Of a stretch of DNA of 64,000 nt, positions 29,856 through 41,593 are shown in pieces. Every line of letters starts with the position of its first letter. Position 1 is the first letter of the stretch. The DNA lies in assembly GCF_031877795.1 (NCBI RefSeq), contig NC_133958.1, positions 2,604,001-2,668,000 on the forward strand, written 5' to 3'. The translations under genes and the position numbers were made by a program. A model generated the notes under the pieces. That model searched no databases and was not told the origin of the DNA. It saw only the letters and a program-made list of their open reading frames with translations. This DNA is from Strix aluco. Lineage: Eukaryota > Chordata > Aves > Strigiformes > Strigidae.

Positions 29856-32800
29856 CGGCCGGGTGCTGCTTTGGAAGCACCATCCAACAGCATCGCTGCG
29901 CCCGTCACCGCTCCTGCCGCCCTTCCAGCGCCGGCTCGAGGGCTTCACGCTGTTATAAAACCACAAAAACAATTATTTAATTGTTTTGCCCCTGATGCTG
30001 GCAAGGTGCATAATGCCAGGAGCCTCCACAGGTTTTATTTTTTTTCCCTTTTCGAATCGCTCTTTGTCAGTGGCTTATTCTGGGTTTGGGGATTAAAGGG
30101 GTTATTCCTCCCCAAAGTTAAGCGAAACCGAGGGCAGATCCTGCCTTGCTCAAGGCTGCAGCAGAGCCGGGCAGGCAGCGAACTGAATCCTGCTCCAGCA
30201 ACTTGATCAATTTAGGGCAAAACCCTGAAAAAGGCGTATAAACCCCCTCGACTTTCACCAAGTGGGGAGGACGCATTTGTACTTATTTATTTTTGAAGTC
30301 TGCCTTTGCGTTTCATCACCCCATCTCCCTGCAGGCAGTGATCAGGGCTGGAGGGTGACGGTTCACACCCCTCCCCTGTCAGAGGCTGCAGGGGCCGGTG
30401 GGAAAACCAACCCCAAAGCGTGGCAGAGCATAAATTCAGCGTCGGTTTTCAGTGATCCCCCACTGCAAAACACCCTCCGTGCCCCAACGGTGCAAGGAGG
30501 AGACTCAACCCCCCCGTGACGGCCGGGGAAAGTTGGTGGCGAATGCCACCGTCCGCAGCCATCGCTCACGAGGACGCTCTATCTCCTCGTCCCTCCCGCG
30601 ACAGAGATCCCTTTAATCTCCGCTTAAAATATTCTGACGTGGCGGCGAAAAAAAGGGAAAAAAAAAAAAAAAAAACCAACCCCAAAACCCCCATCTATAT
30701 CCTGCCCCGAAGCAGCGTGTAACAAGGGGGCTGTGTGCTGGTGTCCGGCATAAAAGCCTCCGGCCGCCTGTTTATTTTGGATTGTGAACGTGAAAATTAG
30801 GCAAAGGGAAAACATCGCCTTTCGCCCTCCCCGCCCCTTCCCCGATGGCTCACACAAACCCAAATTGTAGCCGCCGGGATGTTTTTGGCTTCTCTGTTGA
30901 ACGCAGAAATCAATCAGGCTGTGGCAGCCGGGGGGGTGTGTGTGTGTGTGTGTGTCAGTCCCTCCCCTGTTTATTTTCTTAATGTATGGGCTCAGGATAA
31001 ATTAAATATTATGCCCAGGGTCAGGCACCGACTGCTGCTGCCCCGGAGCTCAGGCGTCCCGTTCCCGGGATGCTTGGATCCCTGCAGCACCCCCAGGGCT
31101 CCCCCATCCCGAATTTGGACCCAGGGACGGGGGGTCCGACCCATCCCGGAGCTGCTGCTGGAGGGGAAGCGCCTCTGACGTCTCCTCCGGCCCGTAATCC
31201 GCCTGCCCGCTAAAAATGGGGCCTTATTGGAGTTTTTTTCCTGGCTTTATCTTGCAGCCACCGGTTCTGTTTTTCTGCCAGCTTAAAAGGCTCTTTCATA
31301 GCCAGGATTTTCCCCTGTGAATGTACATTTTATTCAAGGTTTTTTGTTTTTTTGTTGTTTTCTTTTTTTTCTTTTCTTAAATAACTTCTTGGGGTTTTGT
31401 TCCTTCCCAGACATTTTCTTTAGCTCCCCCATTTCTGTTTATGGCCCTTCTTTGCAGAAAGCCTCTATAAATAAAGGATTTTTGACCTACGGGCTCCCCA
31501 GTTCAAGCCTGGCCACTAAAAAGGGCTTTGTTGGCTGCAGCAACGCAGCTGGTTCCAGGCTGGCACCTCTCGGGCTAATGTCAATAGTGGACCGGTTAGC
31601 ACGAGATTATATTATATATATATATTTATCTTTCCTCAGCAGTGGCGGAGGGGGGATAAGCGTGGTGCGACGTGGATCAGAGCAAGCAGATATTCTCCGT
31701 GGGAGCGCAGGAGAGGGCAGAGGGGCCGGTGCCCCGTGGCTGGAGCTGGTCCCGGCAGTGGCCGTCGGGTCCCTCTGCCAGGGGTTTTGGCTGCGGCGGG
31801 TTTACCAGCTCGCCGTAACCCGCCGCGGTCGCGGGAAGCCACATTCATTTACACCGCCGAGGGCTGCCTGACACAAGGGGCATTCAGCCGCCGTGGCCAG
31901 AGACCCAGCGAGCACTTGAGCGGCTGCACGTCTGGCCGTGCCCTTAAAAATCCCGAGGCCACGCTCTGTTTTTCCTCCTCCTCGGGGTTCTTCTGAGGGC
32001 TTGGCAGCGGGACCCCCGCTGTGGCCAGCAGCAGCAGGGTGGGACACACGGAGCTGGAAGGGCTGGAGGGTGTTGGGGTGGCTTTTGGGGCGAGCAGCCC
32101 CCCCCCAAATAACTGCGGGACACAGTGGGAAGGGGCTGAGATACCCTCAAAATGCAGGTGGGACCCACCAGGCCGGGTATCCAAGATATCCAGCGGAGGT
32201 ATTCAGGCTTGGGCAGCCTCCCCACGCCTTTTCTTTCTCCCCGAGCCATGGGAGTGGGGCAAAGGGACCTCGGCGTCCGGCTGGGAAAAAGCACCCAAGT
32301 CGGGACGGAAAGCAGCCGGCGGCTGAACAGAGGCCCTCAGTCTCTGGGCCATTAATCCGGCCGTCACAAAGGGCGCAGCGGCAGGTCACAATGCATGGCA
32401 CATGCCCGAGCTTGATGTATTTGCCCTTGTTCTGCTTGTTTATCTATCATTTGCATTGTGCCTGCCTGGCAGGCTCGCCGCCCCGCGCCCGTCCAACGCC
32501 GCCGGGAGTGCTGAGTCAGCGCCCGCAGCCCCGGTGTCCCCACGTAGCGACCTCCCGGGTGTCCGCTGGCCCGCGGCGGGGGCTGGGGATAACATCGGCC
32601 CCATTGGAGCCCCCGCAGACCGCTCGGCTGCACCGGAGTGTGCAAAGAAATCCCGGCTTTCCCCCCCGGGGGGAACGTGGGAAAGCAAACACAGTGTGTG
32701 TCCCCAGCTCCTGGGCTGAGCTGGTGACCCCCCCACCTCCCACGGGAATGAGTCACCCACCACCTTCGGAAGCGGAGATGGAGGTGACGGATGGCAGAGG

Positions 32801-35800
32801 CTGGGAGCTCCGGGAACGGTGCGGGAGACACGCGTGACTCAGCCCGGCAGGAACGGCAGGAATTTGTACCTGCCCAGGGAAATCGCACACAGGTATAACA
32901 GGTCCAGGCGTTTTCTGCTGCCATAACTCCTGCGGGAAGCAGAGAGAGACCCTGGAGGGATCGGATGTTCCCAAGCGCTCGGAGATCCTCCGAGATCTTG
33001 CAGCATCTCACACCTGCGTTTCCCAAGCGAGACAAACCCTGGGAGGGGAAGGCTGAGATTCACACCTGAGCCCAACAAATAGTCACCGCACAGCTGCTGC
33101 CTCTCGACCCCGCTGCTTCGTGTTTGACCGTAAAAACACTTAAACGCTCTGAATTTGGCTCGTAACGGAGTGAGGAAGAGACTGAACTCGATCTGTGACA
33201 GACGGGGAGGGCGAGAGCTGGCAGCAGCCACCCTCAGCGGTGCTTTTGCCTTCGCTCTCCCTGTCTGATGGCCAGGAGAAGGTTTGCTGTCCCCCCACCC
33301 CGGTGCCCCTGCCAGGGGATGCTCAAGCAGACACCGCGAGGATGGGCTGGTGACAGCACGAGGGTCCCCTCCACGAATAAGGTGGGGACAAGGATGAGGA
33401 GCTGCGGTGCCAGCTTGCTCAGTCCCCTTACGGAGGGGACCTCTGAGACTCATTTTAAGGACCCCCTGTGGGGACAGGAGCCCTGCAGCCAAGGGGACCT
33501 GCCCAGGGGACGCAGACCCTGCGCAGACCTGCCCACGGCCCCACGCCAAGGCGGCGGTGGGAAGGCAGATGAAAGGCAAACACTGCATCGGGAAGAGCCA
33601 GGGAGACCCGTACTTTGCTCACGCGGCCGCCGAGCTTGACAACACTGAGTCGATTTTGCTCGGTTGCAAAACAAACTTCGGCGCTGGGCTCGTGCCAAGC
33701 CTGGAAAATTTCGAGTGCAAGGAGCGGCGCGGGCAAAGTTGAGAGTCACCGACAACGGCTGCGTCTGTGTGTGTGTGTGTGCACGAACCCCGGGCTCCGC
33801 AGCCCGGGACAGCGAATGCTGCCGCAGCCCCAGAGCTGGGCTCTGCCCTTCAGCGTTACGACAGAGCTGGGAGCTGAGGACGCGCTGCTGCAGCTGATGC
33901 AAGAAGGGGAATTCGGGCAGGGAGAAGGGAATTAGTTTTCTGGGGACGGTTTCTATTTTTGGGGTTGTGTTGCAACGGTTTCCTGAGCTGTGACGTTGCG
34001 CCTTGGCCGGGTGACGGCATCTGCGCTGGCCTGCCTTGTTTCACAAGATCTGCCCCAGGAAAAACGCCCTTTGCAATGCCTGCTCCAGCTTCCCCTCTGG
34101 ACAGCCCCTGCGAGAGTTGTGATGGCTCCTCGTTGGTGTTTTCCCATCATAGAAAAGGCACCGGGAGCCCTTCATCCTCTCGGGGGATGCACCGGAGCAG
34201 AGCGTGGCTGGAGCTCTCCTGGGACACGGAGCCGTTGTTCCTCTGGCATGCACCACGCTGCAAAACTCCCTTGCAGACAGCCTCAAAAGCTCAGGCAGTA
34301 TTACAAACCAGAAAAAAAAATTAAAAAAAAAAAAAAATTAAAAATGCTTTTCTTCTCCCATCACATCAAGAATCTCAGTAACAAAGCTCATGGCATCCAT
34401 CGGGGCTCTTTGGTGGTCACCCGGGGCTGCTTGGATGAAGATGCAAACTCAACGGGCTCATTTTGGGGGCACATGGGGGCCGCCCCAGTTGCCCCTTGCT
34501 GGCTGCCTGGCCCAGCTGTCATTTAAAACCACTGAAAAGAAACGAGAGCACAAAATGCTGCCCCGAGCATCACAAAGGCGGCCTGACGTCAGGGCGCGGG
34601 GAGGCAAAAGGCTCCAGGCCAAGAGAAGGGAAGCTGTGTTTGAAAAATGACAATTTCTGTCTAGGAAAGGCAGGGCTGTGAAAGGAGCCCTTCTTTGGGG
34701 CTCTCCAGGAGCCCGGGCGCAGAACAAGAAAAGCCTTTGAACAGCCGGGTAAACTCCTCGGCAGGCTGCCAGCCAGCGCCTGCAAGGAGCCCAGCGGAAA
34801 AATCTATCTGCAGGCTGGCTCGGGAAGCGGGGAGACATCCCAGCACGGCTGGCGGTGCTGGGGGGCGAGCTCCTGCGCCGGGGAGGCCGCGTCTCGGCAA
34901 AACACTCCGGCTTTTCTGGCATCCCAGCCTGGTGCAGGTGCCGGGAGGCTGCCGGCGCGGCAGCCAGGTCAAGGTGGGTAGAGCTGAGCCGGCACGGCGC
35001 AGCCGCTGGATCGGGGGCTGCAGGCGGGCGTGCCGGGGAGGTGAGCAGGCAGCTCTACGGAGAGAACTGGAGAAAAATAAAAAAAAAAACAGGAGGAAAA
35101 CTCCTACTTGACCCTACGCTCCTTTGGCCAGTGATTTTTGAAGGTTTGCCCTCCATCCAACCTGTCGCACCACCAATGCGCCCAGAAACAACAATCTCCT
35201 ATTAAAACCAGAGTTCCTTCCGAGTAAGACACCAAAGATGCGCTTAGACAAGATCCGTTTAGGCGATGCGCGTCACATCCCAGCTCAGTAAAGCCCAAAC
35301 GCTCTCGAAACGGGGCTTCTGCCTCTTGGGCTCCCCCGGTACGTGGGTCTTTTGCACGATGCCAACACCAAACTGCTGGGGGGTGAGACAGGGATGGGGA
35401 AGAGCAAAGAGCATCCAACGTCTTCTTTCGCTGGGCGAGCTGGGCTGGTTTGCAGAAAGATCACCTTCCATCAAATCCAGCTTTCACAATTCTCCTTCTT
35501 CTTTCACATTTGTTTCCCAAAACACCATTAGATACAGAATGCCAGAAATTAAAGATAAAAGAAGACCTGGCAGGCTGCCCAGCTACCTCCGGTCAGGGCT
35601 GCTCACCAGAAAGCAGAAATAAAATCTCTCCCTTGGCTGTGGTGGGTGGCAGAAGGCAAAATGCTGCTTCCCAGAGCCTTATAATTCCTGTTTTACTGAA
35701 AAGGGAACCAAATGTGTTTCTGTGGTTCTGTGAAATGCTACCAAAGCGGGGCCTCGCCACGGCCAAGGGCTGCTCTGAACTCGCTGGCCTCACCCTGCAA

Positions 35801-36271
35801 AACCTGCGGAAGTCCTGGGGGAGCAACGCAGGACTGGGTGCGGTTTAGTGGGGTGTAGGAGGTTTTATGGAGTGTACAAGGTTTTATGGGGTGTAGGAGG
35901 TTTTACGGGGTGGAGGAGGGTTTTGCACAGGCAGCCACCCTGAGGGGCAGCTCGGAGGGTTTGTTGCGGTGCTGACGGCCAACGCCCACCGCAGAAATGG
36001 CTGTGCCAGCCCTCGCCCATCTGCAGGGGTGCTGCGGGGAGCAGGACACCCCAACCTGGGGCTCACCGGAGCTGGGCAGCCCCAGCTGGGAGGATGGTGC
36101 CATCTCCTGGCATCACCCGGCCGTTCCCAGCCCGCAGCCACACCTGGGAGCCGCAGGGACCAAGGATGCTCATCTCTGCAAAGGGCCAGAACCGATCTCC
36201 TCCTGTGCAGGCGGGGAAACTGAGGCACGGGGCAGGGGCACAGGCGGCCGAGACCACCCGTCACCCGCATT
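29856..36271. other. Intergenic region, no gene recognised
   Basis: No coding exon is recognised over 6.4 kb. Simple repeats include a GT run at about 30938-30955, an AT run at about 31611-31627 and a GT run at about 33768-33780. Stretches at 30.75-30.83 kb and 32.33-32.48 kb look compositionally like conserved noncoding sequence. Long open frames at 31.9-33.6 kb show no domain. Confidence 0.55.
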
Positions 36272-36520
36272 TCATAGAATCACAGAACCCCAGAATCACT
36301 CAGGTTGGAGAAGACCCTCGGGATCATCGAGTCCAACCCTCAGCCCGACTCTACAAAGTTCTCCCCTACCCCACATCCCCCCACAGCTCATCCAAACGGC
36401 CCTTAAACACACCCAGGGATGGGAACTCCACCCCCTCCCTGGGCAGCCTATTCCACTCTCTGACCACTCTTTTGGGGAAATTTTTTTTCCTAATGTCCAG
36501 ATTTCATCCCACCCTGGCTG
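36272..36520 (-). mobile_element. CR1 LINE 3' fragment, different subfamily
   Basis: The plus strand begins tcatagaatcacagaacccc and continues with caggttggagaagaccctcg and gagtccaaccctcag, the reverse complement of a CR1 3' end. The right end fades near cccaccctggctgaac. It differs in sequence from copies A-D and is more diverged from the general CR1 pattern I recall. Confidence 0.92.
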
Positions 36521-39500
36521 AACATTAACTCCCAGGGAGCAGCAGCGGGGCAGGTTTTGGCAGAGGCAAGAGGAGAGGGGCAGGACGAGGCTGCGCAGGG
36601 ATCGGGCTCCGAGGGGCCTGTTCTGCCCCAGTTAAATCCAGAAATAAACTTTTCTAGATCTCTGACGCAGACAGCAAAGTGACGCCAGGAACGAGACCGT
36701 CTCCCCACGTACATTCCTATTCACATCCACGTCAGGGAAGAAATCCTCATCGTCCTTAAGCACAGCCCCGCCAACGTATGTAACCAGGGGGGACTCACGG
36801 TTCAGTAGCAGAACTGCAAAAAAGCTACGGAAGATCAAGCTTTTTAGTTCAGGCTGAAACAAAACAGGCAGCTTTTGGGTTTTCAGGGAAGGGAAAAACC
36901 CACACAGAGCTACAGGTCAGCCTGGAAAGACCACGCTCACGTTGAACGTCACGCTCAGGTTCTGTCCTCCGTTCAACTTCCCCGGTTTTGCTTCAGGGCT
37001 GTTTCCAAGTGAAAAATCTGCTTTCAAACAATCAAAGTGCTCCAGTCTTAAATCTCTGCCTGAAACACTGGAGCATTTCCAAAATGCATACTTTTAATTG
37101 TCAGATTGGAATGTTTTGACATTTGCAAGTATTCCCCCCTCTTTGGCCAAGACGATTTGTTGAATTACATCCAGCCTGACTAAAAGTTTTGGTCCCTTTC
37201 TCGAGGAATGTACATTGTGTGGAAAGGGAATAATTACAGTACAGAGCCAAACGATTAATCTCTGCCCTGATTTAAAACAAGATGAGAATCTGTCCCCTTA
37301 GCACTCTCCTAATACCTATAAATTGCCAGGGATGTAAGAGGGCTTGGAGGTAGGATAGACCCCTGGGGAGCACTTGTAAGGAATTGTTTTCATGCATGAA
37401 TAATGCAATACCATATTTTTTTTTTTTTTGCTTTGCTCCTCAAACTTGCTTTAGAGTTCAGAGGAGCTGGCAGGAATCCACGAGACTGTAGTATTTCCTA
37501 TTGAGATTAGGTTGAGAAAATTGCCCGTGTAGCATGGCTACTGTTAAGCAATTTCTTCCTCTGGGTGACTGGAGAGCTTGTGGCCAGCGTGGCAAGGACC
37601 GACCCACCTCTGCCGTGCCAGCCACACTCTGGGACGACCAAGAAATCCCTTTCCCGGCACAACAAGATCCACCAGCATCCTTTAAACGCCACTTTTGTGG
37701 TCTGCTGCAAATGACTGAACCGTTATCCTGTGCAATGGATTTGCAGATACTATTCATTGACTTTTGGGGGAGAACGTGTCAGACTGTCATAGCTCTTTGG
37801 CAAGACATGCAGGGCGAAAACGGGAAACTACTGAATTAATTTGCAGGCACATCATGGGTGGAAACAGAGAATAACACCCCTTTAGCCAGCACAAATGCTC
37901 CCTGGAATATTTCCATTATAGTTTTAAAAGGATTAGCCTTCACCTCTCCGCAAGTTTCCTGATAACCACCTCAGCTTTTCTTGTTTGATGTCTTTCTGCC
38001 ATTCTTACAAATCATCCCCCAGACCCAGGGTACAATTCTTATAATTAATTAATCACTAATAAGCCCAAAAGATCCAGACGTGATAAACTTTTGATTTGTT
38101 TTTAATCAGTTCTAACACACAGTGGCATCATGCTTATCCCGGTTCGGAAGGAGTTACCCATGCTTTATTCACATGTGCAGCTTTCCTGCTTCTCACTTAG
38201 CTCTCCTCTGCCATCAGTTCTGTTTCCTCATGGTCCACGGCCTGCTTGGCCCCAGCAGAAAGAAGTTTCCATACCCCGCTGACACTCACACGCTGGCCAA
38301 ACCCGAGCAATGTCAATCGATAGCCCGTGAGGGCTGGCTGATGAGCAGCACATCGCTTCGGACAGCTAGCTAGGAAGTGTTTGTGCTAGAGCTAGTGATA
38401 GCACTAATAATCATGGGGAGCAATTAGCCTGAAAAATGAGGCAGGTGATATAACGAAGCCCAGACCTCAAATGGATACGTGCAGGTTGGGATGTTGAAGG
38501 AAATAGGGAAGGAATTGCCATTTCTATTACAGTTTGTGGAGTGCTCCCTTCATTTTCCAGTAGCTAAATAGGGAAATCCTACCACACTTTGCATAAAACT
38601 GTCTATACACCCCACAGGGACCTTGTTCAGGAGTTTTCCCACTTATTTTGCATCTCGGATACTGGTGTGGCAGCCAGGTAGAGCAGCCAGCCCCAGCACG
38701 GAGCTGCACGAGTCGGGAGGGCACAAAGCAGAACACGGGAGATCTGCCCTCGCAGGAGGCGAAATGCTCACACAACCCTTGTGTATAAAAGGCTGATTTA
38801 TAGTGCCCAGAGAGGCTTAATCCAGAGGTTTCATCCCTCAAAGGGGTTCAGAGCTTCTGTTCTATTTACACCTAAACAATGAAATCATTTCCCCCTTATT
38901 GGATCTGTACATATGACCCAGGTTGTAAACAGGGCAGCAAACCCCAGCACCAGCACTGCAGGCAAACCATCACCTTCAGGCAAAACTAACACAGCAGGAA
39001 AAACATTTGATTATCCTCCCTTCTTGCTACATCCAAATTAAATTCTTACCATAACAACTGAAGAAAAATCATGCTCAGAAGCTTAGAAAAAACAGTTTGT
39101 AGAGAGAAAAAACCCCAGTGCTACTTATCGACCGATGGCCTGAATGCCAGCCTGACACACCATGGGACACCTCTCTGCAGACACCAGGGTTGGCAGCAAA
39201 GAGGGACAAAATGACAAGCCCAGCTGCTTCGTTTCCACTTTCTGGTACCAGTTTAGGAGCATAGAGCACCCACCAGGCGCCCCCCCAAACCTGGGTACCA
39301 GCCCCTGGCTGCAATAATCAACCTGATCTGCCCTGAACAGCCCCAGCTCAGCCCCTGCTCCTCCCTTCCCACCCACAGCCCGGGAGCTCTATTTAAGCTC
39401 AGGCTCAGGGCCCTTCCCCTCATCTGTGGGGTGCTGTGGGTGAGCCTGCCCCAGAAATAGCAGTTGCTCTGTGTGCTGTATTTGCTGGAGAGATCTTGGA

Positions 39501-41037
39501 GGTATCCTGTGCTGCTGAAGAAGCTTCATCTGCAGCGTTGGGGTCATCTCTGGCTCCTCAAGCATCTTGGTGCTCAGCGCAGCAGGTGAGGAGCTGGGGC
39601 AGCACTTGAGCTGGGCTCAAGGGGTGGTGCCTGGTCAGCATCCCTTCCTGCAGCTTGGCAGGATAAGCAGCGTAAGGAGGCTCCCTTATTAAGCAAGATG
39701 TGTCGCTTAAGCCATGAATTACGGCAGGGTAAGTCCATAATATCATAATGTAGCCTGTATGAAACCTCTGCTGCTTCCCCCTTCGTTCTGCCAGTGCAGA
39801 AGTGTGAGTCTGGGCACCGTGTCCTGAGGTCCTACGGGACACAACAAGGAACGTAGATGACTTTGGTGTTTTGGAGCTCCGGTATTTAGACCTCACTTCT
39901 CTATAAGGCTGGTCTTTACAATGATTTGTTAAGAGATCAATTAATCTTCTGCAGGTGTTTTCAAAGAGGGTGTCAGGACAGAAGCTTCTCTAGAGAGAAA
40001 AGTCCTCCCAGTTCTCTGCTGTAGCAGGATGATGCTGTGGCATTGCTTACTGCTAGGTGAGAGATGGGGGGCTGTTCCCTTTTCCTTGGAAACATTTGGC
40101 AGTGACAGGGAATGACATGAAATGTCAGCACGCTCTCAGCTGCAGGATAGGCAGGCTCTGCTGGGGAGGATTTAAGGCAGATTGGTTTGCTCTGGGAGGC
40201 AGATCGCAAAACCCAGCACCTTCCTTCAGTGCAGCTTCTAGGGGGCCTCAGAGCCTGATTAGCCCGGTCGCACAGGCGTGAGAAGGATTGCGAATGCAGA
40301 TTTGGATCATTCAGAGCCTGGTCTTGGCAAGTGTTGCAGAGAGTTGCCTTGTTTAATGAGCAGAGCTTCCCGGGCACCTGGAAGGCAAAAAAAGAAAAAG
40401 GAAGGTATTTGCAGGGAGAAAGGGCAGCTCTAAGTGGGTTACAACACAAAGAACAAAAGGGAGGTGAATTTAGAGCATGCAGTGAAACAAGATAGGAGTC
40501 GGAATTGGCCAGCATTAACATCAAAGAACTACGACTGCAATGAGTGTTGCAACATCTAGATGCTGAATTTCTAATGCTGCCATCTTGCAAAAATAAAAAT
40601 TGGCTGCTCTTCAGCTGCCTGGTTTTGCAGCCAACTTAATGCTACGGGCCATAATCCTGCAGGATGCTGAGTGCCTTCTCAAGGGCACTGTAAGCTTTAA
40701 GGCCAAGACTGTTCTAGGACCTGGGCTGGGTCATCCCCCAGCACTTGGAAAGGCCACAGACTTGTCTTAAACCAAGATCACAAGCCAGTGATCTTCTAGC
40801 ATAGCACTGTCCCCGAGAGCCCCTCACACCCAACGTTAGAATGGAAGTGCCACCCAGAGTCCTCACTTGACTCCAGGAGCTGGCGCTTGAAAAGTAGAGC
40901 TGGACACATAGTAACACTGCTGAGACCTAATCTTGAAAATAAGTGTTAATTGACTCTTCTATAGATTAGATGAATGCTGTGCTGCTCCTGATGGTGCAGT
41001 CCTTACCACCTTGGGTTTTTTTAGCCTAAAGAGTGAT
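36521..41037. other. Intergenic region, AT-richer, no gene recognised
   Basis: Composition turns AT-rich from about 36.7 kb. A 76-codon minus-strand frame at 36632-36862 contains an acidic run (KDDEDFFPDVDV) but matches nothing I know and lacks clear splice sites. A possible promoter with splice donor lies at 39390-39585 (separate entry). No RNA gene is seen. Confidence 0.55.
39390..39585 (+). promoter_or_regulatory. Candidate orphan promoter and first exon
   Basis: A TATA-like tatttaag begins at 39390 in a locally GC-rich stretch. About 195 bp later comes a good splice donor, cagcag|gtgagg (exon end 39585). A transcript starting near 39420 would have a noncoding first exon of about 165 nt. 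This could start a noncoding RNA or be an old LTR-type promoter. Neither is proven. Confidence 0.3.
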
Positions 41038-41593
41038 AATCACAGAATTGTCTAGGTTGGAAAAGACCTTGAAGATCCTTCAGTCCAACCATTGACCTAA
41101 CACTGACAGTTCCCAACTCCACCATATCCCTAAGCGCTAAGTCAGCTTTACTCTTCAACCCCTCCAGGGATGGGGACTCCCCCCCTGCCCTGGGCAGCCC
41201 ATTCCAACGCCCAACAACCCCTTCTGCAAAGAAATCCTTCCTAAGAGCCAGTCTGACCCTGCCCTGGCGCAGCTTGAGGCCATTCCCTCTTGGCCTGGCG
41301 CTGGGTCCTTGGCTCAAGAGACTCCTCCCCCCTCTCTGCACCCTCCTTTCAGGGAGTTGCAGAGGGCCATGAGGTCTCCCCTCAGCCTCCTCTTCTCCAG
41401 ACTAAACCCCCCCAGTTCCCTCAGCCGCTCCCCATCAGACCTGTGCTCCAGACCCTGCACCAGCTCCGTTGCCCTTCTCTGGACACGCTCGAGTCATTCA
41501 ATGGCCTTTTTGGAGTGAGGGGCCCAAAACTGAACCCACTCATCGAGGGGCGGCCTCACCAGTGCCGAGCCCAGGGGTCAGGTCCCTTCCTGT
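41038..41593 (-). mobile_element. CR1 LINE fragment (3' end), copy B
   Basis: In minus orientation, this copy is nearly identical to copy A through the central 400 bp. It extends about 30 bp further 5', to gggtcaggtcccttcctgt. The 3' end at the left reads tcacagaattgtctaggttg. It is a 5'-truncated insertion with no intact reading frame. Confidence 0.94.

Noticed and set aside
29198-29972. Gly/Cys/Trp-rich frames of 200-260 codons on both strands
   Set aside because: A 19-bp repeat without stops is open in several frames at once; no start context or domain is present.
36632-36862. Minus-strand frame with acidic run KDDEDFFPDVDV as a possible exon
   Set aside because: It looked protein-like, but I could not match it to a family or find neighbouring exons in phase.
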